This document shows, one piece after another, positions 10,891 to 21,849 of a stretch of 64,000 nucleotides of DNA. Within the stretch, counting starts at the first letter, position 1; the number at the start of each line of letters is the position of its first letter. Source of the DNA: Manihot esculenta (taxonomy: Eukaryota; Streptophyta; Magnoliopsida; Malpighiales; Euphorbiaceae); contig NC_035177.2 in NCBI RefSeq assembly GCF_001659605.2, forward strand, positions 33,310,136 to 33,374,135, read 5' to 3'. The notes beneath the pieces are model-generated. The model saw only the letters and a program-made list of their open reading frames with translations. It searched no databases and was not told where the DNA came from. Position numbers and translations under genes: made by a program.

Positions 10891-12202
10891 AGTATACATA
10901 CAGCATGTCAACACACCTGCTTTTAATAAAACAGCCACCGTGTTGCAGGTAGAACAAGGCCAGAACTGGATGACTCCATACCTGGAATATCTGGAAAAGG
11001 GAAAGCTCCCTGAAGACAAGGATGAAGCAAGAAGGATAGCAGCTCGAGCTGCTAACTACCAAGCAGTAAGGGGGACATTATACAGAAGAGGGAAGTCCAG
11101 CCCCTGGCTCCGGTGTGTAAGCCCGAAGGAAGCAATGAAGGTGATGGAAGAAATACACAGAGGAATATGCGGAGCTCACGAAGGGGCAGGAACACTGGCT
11201 AACAAAATATTCAGGCAAGGGTATTACTAGCCCACTGTCAAAAGGGAGGCAGAAGAGTTTGTCCGAAAATGCGATGTATGCCAGAGGTTTGCTAACGCCA
11301 TCAATATCCCAGCCACTCCTCAATCCAGTATATCCAGCCCGTGGCCCTTCTCACAATGGGAAATAGACATCCTGTGGCCCTTTCCCAAGACCACAGGACA
11401 GAGAAAATTCGTGGTGGTGGCTATGGAGTACTTCTCAAAATGGCCAGAGGCGGAGGCAATTCCTACAATCACAGCCCGCCAGATGATAGATTTCGTATGG
11501 GGGCACATCATCTGCAGATTCGGCATACCGAGGGTGCTCGTTTCAGACAACGGCAGGCAATTTGACTGCAACACCTTCAGAGCATTTACGGCCAACATGG
11601 GCATATGGCACAAGTTCTCCTCAGTGGCCCATCCTCAGACCAACGGCCAAACAGAGGTCACCAACAGGGCTATCCTCCAAGGATTGAAGAAACGACTGGA
11701 TGGGGCAAAGGCAAACTGGGCGGAAGAGCTCAACAGCATCCTATTGGCACTCCAAACTACCCACAGAACGTCCACTAAGGAAACGCCTTTTGCACTCGCT
11801 TTTGGCACAGAGGCCGTAGTCCCTGTCGAGTTGCAAATTCCCACTCATCGAGTCCAATTTGCTAACGAGAGCACTAACGATGACAAGTTGAGAAGCAACC
11901 TGGATGCCCTCGAAGAGGTTAGGGAGGAAGCCCAAGTCCGAACTGCCGCTTACCAACAACGAGCAGCTCACTACTACAACCAAAGGGTCAGAGAAAGAAG
12001 CCTAAAGGTGGGAGACCTAGCCCTGAGAAACCTGGAGGCTACGGGAAAAAGAGCGGCAGTAGGCAAGTTAGCACCGACCTGGGAGGGCCCCTTCAGAATA
12101 ACAAAAGTAGTCAGGCCAGGGGTATACCGAATTGAAGATATGCAGGGAAACCCTGAGCCCCATGCCTGGAATATCCAGCACTTGAAAAGGTACTTCCCTT
12201 AA
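10891..12202 (+). pseudogene. int: Integrase
   Basis: The zinc-binding region has H(RGICGA)H at about 11157-11180 and CDVCQRF at 11272-11292. It is broken by a TAG at 11228-11230 after FRQGYY. The catalytic core follows: WEIDI (first Asp), VSDNGRQF (second Asp), then HPQTNGQTEVTNR (Glu). All three acidic residues of the DDE triad are present. The C-terminal part has the GDLALRNLEAT and KLAPTWEGPFRI blocks and ends WNIQHLKRYFP-stop at 12202. The uninterrupted ORF from 11411 covers most of the core. Integrase would insert the cDNA with the 5 bp duplication seen at the element ends. Confidence 0.9.
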
Positions 12203-12347
12203 GGTATCGTCAAATGCAAAAGACCTATTGTATCTTAAAAAGCACGGTAATAAAATAGGCGATGCTTATCGTCTTAACTCATTATTTGTCTCTACTCACA
12301 TTGCTTCATGAAAGAAATAAAAGGGAAAAATGAAACAGAAATAAATA

Positions 12348-12566
12348 CCCAAGACCTCAGTTAGGCACAAAACCAGCTGAGATGACGAAGCGACAGTAAG
12401 GCCAACGAGCCTGAATCTTACCCAAGACCTCAGTTAGGCACAAAACCAGCTGAGATGACGAAGCGACAGTAAGGCCAACGAGCCTGAATCTTACCCAAGA
12501 CCTCAGTTAGGCACAAAACCAGCTGAGATGACGAAGCGACAGTAAGGTCAATGAGCCTGAATCTTG
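12348..12566. repeat. Three tandem 73 bp repeats in the gypsy 3' region
   Basis: Units start with CCCAAGACCTCAGTTAGGC at 12348, 12421 and 12494, nearly identical, the third ending at about 12566. They lie between integrase and the antisense ORF. Tandem repeats in this region are common in Tat-lineage elements; a function is not known. Confidence 0.9.
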
Positions 12567-12570
12567 CATA

Positions 12571-12965
12571 AGATCTCCTGGAGCAAAAACAGCCAGGATC
12601 CCGTAAGATCTCCTGGAGCAAAAATGGCCAGCGGGATCAACAAGATCTCCCCGGAGCAAAAACGGCCGGCGGAATCAACAAGATATCCCCAGAGCAAAAA
12701 CGGCCAGGATTCCGTAAGATCTCCTGGAGCAAAAACGGCCGCCGGGATCAACAAGATCTCCCCGAAGCAAAAACGGCCAGGATCCCGTAAGATCTCCTGG
12801 AGTAAAAACGGCTAGGATCCCGCAAGATCTCCTGGAGCAAAAACGGCCGGCAGGATCAACAAGATCTCCCCGGAGCAAAAACGGCCAGGATCCCGTAAGA
12901 TCTCCTAGAGTAAAGGCGACCGGCGGGATCAACAGGATCTCCTCGGAACAAAAATGACCTGGAGC
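12571..12965. repeat. About eleven short tandem repeats of 35-37 bp
   Basis: A unit beginning AGATCTCCTGGAGCAAAAAC recurs at intervals of about 35-37 bases, alternating between two variants (one ending CAGGATCCCGTA, one ending GGGATCAACA). It directly follows the 73 bp repeats. Degenerate units near 12900-12960 mark the end. Confidence 0.85.
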
Positions 12966-14200
12966 CCTGGAACACATCCCGTATGAGGCTCGTCAAGAAA
13001 ACAAGAAATTAAGTGATGACTCCACAAAAAAGGAAGGAGAATTTCCGAACTCCTGAGCCCGTCACACAAACAGCGCAAAAGCTGTAGCACAAAAATTCAA
13101 GCAAAGAACAGAAATCCGAGCTCCTTAATCCGCTAAACGGACGAACTCACAACAAAAGCAAATGATCCCGCCCACAGCTCGGATTAACTCTCAATAAATA
13201 AACGCTCAGCAAAAATGACCCTGGAAGAGGAAAACAACAATAAAGCTGAACTCTCCCTCCCAGTGGGGCATATAGCCCACACCGCACCGACTGACAAAGG
13301 ATAACCTCAAAGGAGACCAGATGCCCGAACTCATTATACCAGACAGAGAGGTAAAATCGTCTAAAATAAAGCAGCGCCATCCCAAATGAAGCCTAGGGAT
13401 TTACCCCCTCACCACTTACATCATAAATGCTAAGGAGGTAAAAGGGGCAACTCGAGGAGAAATCCAAGGGCATGAGCAGATGAGACCCCGGTTTCAGCTC
13501 TTATCAAATTGGAACTAAAGACAAAAAGGCCAGCCCTGCTTATCACCTTCAAAGGTATATGATCTGACCTATTATTATTAAGCAAAGGCTGTATGCCCGA
13601 GCTCATAATAATGAAGTCCTTATAAGAATCACAAGGACTCGTAGGTCGAGAGTCTAGTCCCATGTTAAAAATAGAGCTCATGGGCAAGGATAGTCCAGCC
13701 CAGAAAAAGCTTACAGATAAAAATGCCTTAGCAAAATAAACAAGTTTATAAGCCAAAAATCCAGTCAAATAATAGAATTTTAGTTCCGATGAGTTTGAAA
13801 GCAAAAGAAGAGGAAAACAAGCAAAATAAATGAAAATGAAATTTCATTCAAAGAAAAAGAAGGGCCACAGTCTAATCATACACGCCACTGAAGGAAAAAC
13901 CGTCCTCAAAGGACTTACATGCCTAGGTACATTATCATCTACATCACTATCACCTACACTATTATCTTAGCTTTCAATGAATCCTTACAGTCTGGAGGAT
14001 GAGCTTCACGAGTCTGTTGGATTCCCCTCTTCTTTTTTAGCTCGGCAGACTCCCTACACTCCTTTAGACGCTCCTTATATTCCAACGGAACTATGCCTAG
14101 ATATTATAGGAGAACTGAACGAGTTGATACCCATGAGCATCTCTCACTGTTCCATCATATGCTGTGTGTATATCACGCGTGAAAAACATAAGTCTTCGAG
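12966..14200. other. Non-coding 3' region of the Tat-type element
   Basis: No gene recognised. A stretch at 13391-13456 (GGGATTTACCCCCTCA followed by GAGGTAAAAGGGGCAA) closely resembles the sequence just before the 3' LTR at 17437-17493, so it may be a duplicated polypurine-tract region. Confidence 0.4.
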
Positions 14201-15001
14201 TTAAAGTCCCAGGAAGATCAGCCTTGTCGACTGGTTACTGAATGAACAAAACATTCCATGGGAAAATTGACGAGGCATTCTGAAGAGCAATGGAACAAGT
14301 GAATGTTGCAAACCTACACACATACTATGTTGGACTAATTTTAGCAGGTTACCCTTGCTTCTTGATTTAAACATAGCCATGAATGCATTGTCCTCACTTG
14401 CATATTTGTGAGCCAAACTCTGAATATCACGGAACACATGTTTGAAAGCATCAACAGAAGCTCGATTGAGTGCAGCAAATCTCTGTCCCTCATAGCACAA
14501 ACGCCCTATATTGAAATCCTGACACGAGCCCGCCACGAGTCGCTTTATGTTACATATATGAACTGCATCTTGTATTCCACAATAGGTCTCATAAACCATG
14601 TTATTCCATGAGTTTGAGTCAGGAACAGACGTCAGGGGCACCATGGAAACCTTCTCCTTCTTCCCGAAAGGGAGAAAGGCAGGAGCCGGTCTTCTAGAAG
14701 CCCGAGACTTCTCTGGAACGCGAACCAAGACAAGCACTTCGGTGGAGATGGGGCGCTTGCCCCCGACCTTCTCCGCTACACCCCCATCACCTACAAGGCT
14801 GAGTTCCTTATCCTCGGCAGTCAGGCCGACCCCAGAAAGGACCCCATGGACATTCCTCACAAAGGCGATCTCAGCCCTGCTTGCAAGGGTCCTCATCTCA
14901 GCTATGGAGGCCTCAAGCCACTCTCCAGAAGTATGCAAATCAGAAAGAAAGATCCTCCATTTCGGTAAGGGTCCTGAAGATTGCAATAGGGACAATATCA
15001 A
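14201..15001 (-). CDS. Antisense ORF of the Tat-type element, unknown function
   Basis: A 266-codon open frame on the strand opposite gag-pol, between integrase and the 3' LTR. It opens MILSLLQSSGPLPKWRIF and contains Cys and Trp in its middle and C-terminal half. I do not recognise a domain. Antisense ORFs in this position are known from the Tat lineage (for example Grande), which supports it being a genuine element gene rather than chance, and it is the longest open frame outside gag-pol. An overlapping 191-codon plus-strand frame (14598-15173) competes. Start and any splicing are uncertain. Confidence 0.4.
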   Translation of the reverse strand: MILSLLQSSGPLPKWRIFLSDLHTSGEWLEASIAEMRTLASRAEIAFVRNVHGVLSGVGLTAEDKELSLVGDGGVAEKVGGKRPISTEVLVLVRVPEKSRASRRPAPAFLPFGKKEKVSMVPLTSVPDSNSWNNMVYETYCGIQDAVHICNIKRLVAGSCQDFNIGRLCYEGQRFAALNRASVDAFKHVFRDIQSLAHKYASEDNAFMAMFKSRSKGNLLKLVQHSMCVGLQHSLVPLLFRMPRQFSHGMFCSFSNQSTRLIFLGL

Positions 15002-15232
15002 GATATACCCTAAGAATGAGGTTCTTATATTGGACGGGATGATGCTAGACTCTAGGCCAGCGATACCAGGATCCTTAAAAGATATTCATAGGAAAGGAAG
15101 AAAAGCATACCTGAAAAACAAAAGCAGGAAAGTGGAGATGGCAGTATGCACGAAGGACAAAGAAAAGCCATAAATGGAAAAAGACAGAGGGGACTCGAAA
15201 GTCAAAATGACAAAAAGATGAAAAGGCATTAC

Positions 15233-17390
15233 TGTAACAACCCGAAAATCCGGACTGCTACCGGCGCTAGGATCCAGATTGGCTTAAGGCCGCCGGGACC
15301 CATAGCAAGCCTAACATACATCCTGTAAACCTGTTTAATCCCATACATGATCAACAACATACATAAAAATTAAAACTTTTCTTTTCATTCATGAACCAAA
15401 CTCAACCTGCGCATGCATTAACATAGACATTAACATTAACCCCACCATGGAGTCCTCAACAATGCTCCAATGGGGTGCCATAATCATGCATTAAGTTTGG
15501 TAAAACATAAACATCAATAAAAGATCATGCATTCATAAAGGGATTACACAGCTAGGGTCAAGCACACTTCTAAACCTCAATACCGTCATTACATTACATA
15601 ACTCAACATTACATTACAACATCCATCATGTCCACTACTAGCTATTACATAACCAAAACTTTACTCTATCCAACCTCCTGCTCTATCCAGTACCTGCAAA
15701 CCTGGGGGTTAAGGGAACGGGGTGAGCTAAAAAGCCCAGTTAGCAGAACCATAAAATATTTTAATTATTCATGCTTTCATGGAATGCATCATAGCACAGA
15801 CATTTCACATCAAGGACGGACTTGTCACCAATAACTCTCATTTCTCATAAACAATCATGCATTTGCCCGGACACGTGGCATGGGCAGCCTGGAACTTTCT
15901 GACATGGTGCCAGGACGTGTGGCATGGGCAGCCCTGGACTTTCTAGGTTACATACTAAGAGCTAGTGGGTCATCCAACATCCATCCACATCAACAGTAAA
16001 AATGCAATGCATCATATTCGTGATTACTAATGCGATACAACCTACATAAACATGGCAGTTATGATGCATGGATCATGTTAAACATTTTATTAAATTGAAA
16101 GCATAGTTCTGTTCTACTCACCTCTGGCTGATGCTCTAAGGACTCAGAAGCATCTAGCACTGCTGACCTCCTCGGTTCCTCGGGTCCGAACCTACATAGG
16201 TGGACTCAGATGAGGGACCAAACATACATAAACATAACTCTAAAACATCCTCCAAAAAACCCCCTAAAACACCTCAAAACAATCAAGGAATTCATGCAAA
16301 GGAGGGCTAAACAGGGCACTTTCGGCGGCAGGTTCGGCGGCCGAAAGTCCCTCCAAAGCCGAAAGTCAGGCAGGTTCGGCGGCCGAAACTCCCAGACAGA
16401 GACGAAACTCATGCATGTTCGGCGGCACTTTCGGCGGCCGAAACTGCCCTCCAGAGACGAAAGTCCTCTTTCGGGGGCAGGCTTCGGCAGCCGAATGCTG
16501 CCTCCACAAGCGGGTTCGGCGGCCGAAAATCCTTTCAGCGGCCGAACCTGAGTTTCTCTAAAGTGGCAGAAACTCAGCTCCAACATGCACAAACGCCTCC
16601 CAAACCTTCCAAACATGCATAAACCTATTCTACAACATGCATACTCAAGCATACAAGCTCCTAGGGGCTTCAAACTATCTTAAACCCCAATTACAACACA
16701 TCAAACAACCAACATTGCTAAAAAACATAGCATAAATCCATAAACTTCACATAAACCATGCATTTCTACCCCATAAAACCTCATAAAACTTACTAAAAAC
16801 ATGAAAGGAACTATGGATCTACTCTTACCTCTTGTAGAACGAGAGGAGAGACGATCCAACTCGGAGATGGGAGAGATCCGCTCTTTGGTCTCCAAGTTTC
16901 CAAAACTTGCTCTTTTTGCTAAAATCTCTTCAAATCAACATAAAGCTTGTTAAAACATGAAAGATCGGAGGAAAAACATCAAAAACGAACCAAAGGAGAG
17001 CATGAACTCACCGTGGCCGAAAATGGGGAGAAAACTCGCCTATTTCGGTCATGGAGCTCTTATATAGGGCTGGCAGACCACCTTTCGGCAGCCGAACGTG
17101 CCCCCACATCTCATGCAAGTTCGGCAGCCGAACATGAGGTTCGGCGGCCGAACCTTTGAGACTTTCGAAAACCTAACATGCCCCCCTAAACCATCCCACG
17201 TTCGGCGGCCGAACCTGGAAATGTCTCCTTGGCCTTTTTCATTCAAAACTCAATTTCCTTTTTACTTAAAAACATAAAATACATTAAAACATTTTATAAA
17301 AACATGGTTTTACCCTTCTAGAGGTTTTCGACATCTGAGATTCCACCGGACGGTAGGAATTTCGATACCGAAGTCTAGCCGGTTATTACA
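15233..17390 (-). mobile_element. Solo LTR, TGTAA-TTACA long-LTR family, copy 1
   Basis: Begins TGTAACAACCCG and ends CCGGTTATTACA, with a perfect 5 bp target duplication ATTAC (15228-15232 and 17391-17395). In reverse orientation it matches the nested copies at 36703-43892 and 56693-59232: the same ends, a TATA-like leader, the GGCTTAAGGCCGCCGG block near one end and clusters of GGTTCGGCGGCCGAA motifs. Length 2158 bases, with no credible coding region. The TG...CA ends, 5 bp TSD and internal promoter make a solo LTR of a long-LTR gypsy element the simplest reading. It inserted into the 3' region of the Tat element. Confidence 0.8.
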
Positions 17391-17493
17391 ATTACGAAGG
17401 AAGCAGTACATAAACAGACGCGGTCATAATGATTCTTGGGATTTACCCCCTCATCAGTCGAAGCAATAACTGACGAGAAGGTAAATGGGCAAT

Positions 17494-17992
17494 TGATGAC
17501 CGCTGGGTTTCTTCACCCCGGTCTAGGGCCAGGCCCATTAGGGCAGCTCATAACCTGAAGGCTACTAAGCCTCCTCCAAGAACCAGGTCCAGTCTATTCA
17601 GTTTAAAGACCGGGCTCCAGTCCGTTTCTTCAAGCAGGCTGGTCTAGCTCTTCCGGCCCAATGGACAGATCCCCTCCGAGCCTAGTCTTAACCTCATCCT
17701 CTGGCCCAGCTCAGAACCCGAAAGGAGTTCAACCCCTTCGCCTTGTGGGACCATCCGCATGCGCGTCCGGGGAGAATCAGGGGCCGTTGTGCATGGGACA
17801 GAGATCTGATTTCCTCGTACGTCCATATCAACGTAGCAGGGACAGGTGGTCCAATGATACTCGTTCTGTTAATACGTCACTAGCAGACAAAAGGAAACAT
17901 ATAAAAGGAGAAATACCCTCCTCTAGGTCTAAGTTTTTCCAGTTTTTACAGAACCCATTATAAAACCCTATTTTCTGGATCTCAGATCATCA
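17494..17992 (+). repeat. 3' LTR of the Tat-type element
   Basis: Starts TGATGACCGCTGGG and ends CAGATCATCA, followed by the ATTAC target duplication. It matches the 5' LTR at 6023-6524 with scattered substitutions and a few small indels. The preceding bases GAGAAGGTAAATGGGCAAT are the best candidate for the polypurine tract, though not a clean one. Confidence 0.9.
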
Positions 17993-18290
17993 ATTACCAT
18001 AATTACCATAAGCAGCAAAATCCAGCTCTACGTTACAGTTATTCGCTCCAACACTGCAATCGGCTATAGGAAGTTGAGATTTTCATCCAGGTTCTTTCCA
18101 AGTGATGATTTGTGTGCAGTTCCCTGGAACGTCTTGTGGGGGACTCACAAGACTGAAAGCTCTTGCAAGTTGTGCTTCCCTTATAAATACTGTTTTGGTA
18201 CTTTTCCGGTTTCATCTCCCTTTAAAAAATCATTCACGGCCACGGAATCACATGGGTCTAAAAGAATAAAATCTCTATAAAAATCATCGG
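17993..18290 (-). pseudogene. CAP-H2: CAP-H2 internal exon fragment, proximal part
   Basis: On the minus strand from about 18290 the frame reads [20 protein letters not shown] and continues [13 protein letters not shown], as expected for plant condensin-II subunit H2 just after the exon ending ELESYL (20833). A stop (TAT TTA TAA) follows. After a frameshift, SFQS and SPTRRS, then KSSLGKNLDENLNF, can be followed in other frames. It joins, across the gypsy insertion, to 5820-6022. A CAG acceptor-like site lies at the 5' edge. The fragment is opposite in orientation to exons 1-4 next door. Confidence 0.7.
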
Positions 18291-18351
18291 TGGCTGCATT
18301 TTATATATTATTATAATGAAAAAAAATGAAAAATAATTTTGAGAATCAATA

Positions 18352-19425
18352 AAAATTATGAAAGGGTGAGAATATAATTTTTTTTTGTGAAATTAATTAC
18401 ATAAAATTATTTTAAAACCTTAAATTCAAATAAAACTTTATTAAATTAAATCCAAACTAAAATTAAAATCAACATATCAAACAACTAAATAGAAATAAAA
18501 AAAATTGTACTTTGGTTTCAATTCCAAATGTTTATTTTCAATTTTATGCTAAAATTAAAATCAAAATATACATTTGAATGAATGCCAAAAGTATAATTTA
18601 CTATTTTATTTGCTCCATTTTTAAATCGCTTTAATTTTTTTATTATATTCTTTTCATTTTATAATTTTTATTATTTTTTAGTTATTATTTATTTTATTTT
18701 TTATAATTCTATTTAATTTTATTTTATTTCTAACATTTTTTAAAAAAAATTTAATATTTAATAAAATTTATATCTTTAAAATAAATATAATTAAAAATTT
18801 AAAAATATTTTTTTAATATATATAAAAAAATAAAATAAATAAAAATTATGAGAATATAAAAATGAGATACATTATTTTTTACAATTGGAGCATTATGTCT
18901 TTACATTTTAAGAATTAAATTATATAGTTTGGATTGATACTGAAAAAAGTTGAAGGAAAGAAAAATATTTTCTAAAAAAATTGATTTAAAGAAAAACATT
19001 ATTTTAATTTAAAATTATTTTTATACTCTTTATTTTTTTGATTTTATTTAAAAATAAAAGATAAAATAATAATATTAAGAAAGTAATAGTATTTTCTTTT
19101 ATTTTTTTTATTAAAATAAGGAAAAAAATCGTTATTTTATTTTTATTAATTTAAACATAATAAAGAAAAATAAAATATAAAAAGTATTTTCTTCCGACAC
19201 TGTGCTTCCCCTCCGTAACTAATCCAACCAGAGTCTAATTATCGTCCAACATTGAAAAACTCCTTTTCTCCAACTTTGAAAACTCATTTTGCAAATCAAA
19301 TTGAATATCTGGGTTTTTACGCCATTCCTTGCTCACCCCAGTCAACCCTACCTCTACTTCACCATTCTTTTTCTACTCTTTCTCCACCATGCCAAAACCA
19401 ACAGAACAGCCTCCAAACAATATCC
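18352..19425 (+). repeat. Inverted repeat, right arm: CAP-H2 promoter and exon 1 start
   Basis: Reverse complement of 3405-4465. It contains the upstream AT-rich promoter, a CT-rich leader (19330-19388) and the first codons of CAP-H2. The downstream gene copy reads on beyond the point where the left arm is cut by the CACTA element. Confidence 0.75.
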
Positions 19426-20833
19426 ACACTCTCCGGGCAGAGAGAGACCTAGGAGCCAATTTGGAGGTAGATCTTGCATCGAAGCTCGAAGACTACCTGT
19501 TGAAGATTTACTCGGGCAAAATTACAGCCGCTACCGCCTCTCTAAATTTGGCCGAAGGTCTGGGTTCTTTGTGCTTTTATGGTAACACGTTCTTTGCGTT
19601 TCTGTTTTCTTGTTGATTAATTGCTGTTTATTTTGGGAGTGGAGTTGCTTCGCTGCTTCAAGGATCCATTCAGGTGTATAGTAGGAAGGTCCAGTATTTA
19701 TATAACCTGGTGTTGCATGCTTTGGAGTCTCTTTCTCAAAAGAGGTTTGGTTTCTGTATTTCGTCTCCTAACTTTTATCATTTCTTTATGATTAAGTTCT
19801 AATTGGACTAAACAAAGCAAATTTTCATGTAAAAAGTTAATTTCTGTCTCTAAAGTTATTGGATATAGATTTTAGAGTTCTTGTTCAATTAGTTAGAGAT
19901 CACATTTTTTTTCCATTTAATTGTAGAATAATTTGTGAGAGTACATATATGTAGCTTTTAATTCTGTCATTGTACTCATGATTTGTAAATTTATTGTTGC
20001 GGAATTCAGATTGACTTTTAATTTTCAAAAATTTGTTATGTCTTTTTTATATCTGATATGTAAGGTTGACAATGTGTTATATATCTTAGAATGCATTATG
20101 TCCCTGCACACCCATAAGTTATGCTTATTTTGTCAACAATTTTCACAAGGTTTACTTTTGTGGATATAGATGCCTAGATCATTTTATTAATATTTTGAAT
20201 TTGGTTTACTTTTACATCAGCTTGTCCATTTATTGGGAGCCACTATGCCAACTATGTAGTACTTTTGTTGAGGAGCAAGCAGAGGGCACATCAGTTCAGG
20301 CTGAGCAAAGTGGTTCCCATGCAATTTCTGATGAAGAAAATGATCAATTGCACACCCATAAGTTATGCTTATTTTGTCAACAATTTTCACAAGGTTTACT
20401 TTTGTGGATATAGATGCCCAGATCATTTTATTAATATTTTGAATTTGGTTTACTTTTACATCAGCTTGTCCATTTATTGGGAGCCACTATGCCAACTATG
20501 TAGTACTTTTGTTGAGGAGCAAGCAGAGGGCACATCAGTTCAGGCTGAGCAAAGTGGTTCCCATGCAGTTTCTGATGAAGAAAATGATCAATTTTGGTGC
20601 CTAGATGATGTCCCTGGTTGGTTTAAATACTGTACTCTATATGGTGATGCTATAATGCAAATATCAGCTAAATTGTTTATTATACTGCAGTGGAAGCAAA
20701 TAATTCCTTAGATGATTCAACTAGTAAAGATGCTTCTTTCTATCGCTTTGTGAAACCACCAGCAAACCTTGTTGTCCTTGAAGGGGATTGCTTGGATACC
20801 AGTGGTGATGGTGGAGAATTAGAATCATACCTG
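19389..20833 (+). pseudogene. CAP-H2: Condensin-II complex subunit H2, first four exons, 3' truncated
   Basis: Exon 1 (19389-19557) reads [20 protein letters not shown] and then [20 protein letters not shown], the signature N-terminus of plant CAP-H2. Exon 2 (about 19645-19744) reads [20 protein letters not shown] and then [13 protein letters not shown]. Exon 3 occurs twice in a tandem duplication (about 20260-20350 and 20504-20616; EEQAEGTSVQ, SDEENDQFWCLDDVP). Exon 4 (20691-20833) reads [20 protein letters not shown] and [13 protein letters not shown] sites fit, and frames are open and in phase. CAP-H2 is the kleisin of condensin II, bridging SMC2/SMC4 for chromosome compaction. Only about a quarter of the protein is here: the sequence turns into an inverted AGP promoter at about 20866, so the copy is truncated. 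Confidence 0.82.
20107..20594 (+). repeat. 244 bp tandem duplication covering a CAP-H2 exon
   Basis: The phrase CACACCCATAAGTTATGC begins at 20107 and again at 20351. The two 244-base copies are nearly identical, differing for example at GCAATTTCTG versus GCAGTTTCTG and at the last bases. Each includes 3' intron sequence, an acceptor and most of exon 3. Only the second copy keeps the exon's 3' end and donor site. Confidence 0.92.
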
Positions 20834-20865
20834 GTATGACTTATGTTTGCACCTTTTCTTTACAT

Positions 20866-21112
20866 ATAAATAATTAAGAAAGTTTAATTAGGAGGTGGAA
20901 TAATGTATATAAAGACTTATCTTTCTTGGAAATTCTTTGGATGATGAAACCTATGAATATAATCTTATCTTGTCTTTTTGGAAAGTTGTTTATGACATAG
21001 TAGTTTTAATAGTTGACATTGGAATTGGGAAAATGAAAAGAAATTCATGGCCAATAAGGACATGGCAATTGATAAATGGTCTTTGCTGAGCAAATGATAA
21101 TAACAAAAGGAA
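20866..21112 (-). repeat. Inverted copy of the AGP promoter, left arm
   Basis: The reverse complement matches 21850-22090, which is an AGP-type promoter. Shared phrases include the complement of TTTGGCCAGCAAAGACC and CATGTCCTTATTGGCCATG. The arm begins right after the broken CAP-H2 intron 4, so this junction joins two unrelated loci. The loop (21113-21849) is AT-rich with no gene seen. Confidence 0.8.
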
Positions 21113-21849
21113 AAAAAAAATTTCTTGCTTAATTTCTAAAATATTCATTGTTCACCAATGTTGATGGACTCTTGTCGTATGTCAACTACATATTTGGCAT
21201 TTCCTTTCATGGGTGGTAAAACTATTTAATTTTCAATTCAACTCTAAATTTTTAACTTTTCAAATTTGTTCTTACTGACCTTGAAATCAAATTTCAATTG
21301 GTACTATCTAATATCGTGATACTACCAATTAAAATTATGATATGTTAATTTTTTTTTTTATTTTTATGATTGGATGTACAGATATCTGGGTGTCTATAAA
21401 TAAATTTGCAAGAAACAATGGACTTTATAGATATATTTCAAATTTTGAAATTTAAAAATACATTATAAAGTTGCAACAAACAGCAAAATTAACTAAATTA
21501 AAAGACAACCTAAAAAAGACGCATGATGTTTCTTTAAAAGTTACTTTGAAACATGTGAATACTATGATCATGTGATATGTTTCAAAAATTAAATAATAAT
21601 TTTTTAAAAAATTAAAAAAAAAATGATTCTAAGATTAGACTAAATTGAAGAGTAAAAAATTTAGAGGAATTGACTTGAAAATTAAATATATATTTTTTTC
21701 TACCCATATATTTTTCTCTACCCATGAAAAGAAAATGTAAAATATTCGGTTGACATATGACAAGAATCCAACAACATTGTTGAATAATGAATAATGGCAA
21801 CATAATAAATTAAGCAACAAATTCAAGGTATCATATATTGTTTTTTGTG

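Larger units (their letters stand above)
6023..17992 (+). mobile_element. Ty3/gypsy Tat-type LTR retrotransposon, full-length but inactive
   Basis: Two LTRs of about 500 bases (6023-6524 and 17494-17992) flank gag, protease, reverse transcriptase, RNase H, a second (archaeal-type) RNase H and integrase in the order of Ty3/gypsy elements. The dual RNase H, a long region downstream of integrase and an antisense ORF there are known traits of the Tat lineage (Ogre, Retand, Grande relatives). The target duplication is ATTAC (6018-6022 and 17993-17997). Coding regions carry several stops and frameshifts. A solo LTR of another family sits at 15233-17390. Removing it leaves about 9.8 kb, normal for Tat elements. 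The host site is a CAP-H2 exon fragment. Confidence 0.92.

Noticed and set aside
12570..12977. Overlapping frames on both strands at 12564-12815 and 12675-12977
   Set aside because: They are translations of the 35-37 bp tandem repeats and repeat the same peptide on both strands.
16206..16673. Arg/Pro-rich frames with repeated GRRxRRP or SAAEP peptides in the solo LTRs (also 38398-39123, 39633-40043, 57459-57761)
   Set aside because: These are translations of the GGTTCGGCCGCCGAAC motif repeats in every frame. Frames and ends differ between LTR copies, with no conserved protein.
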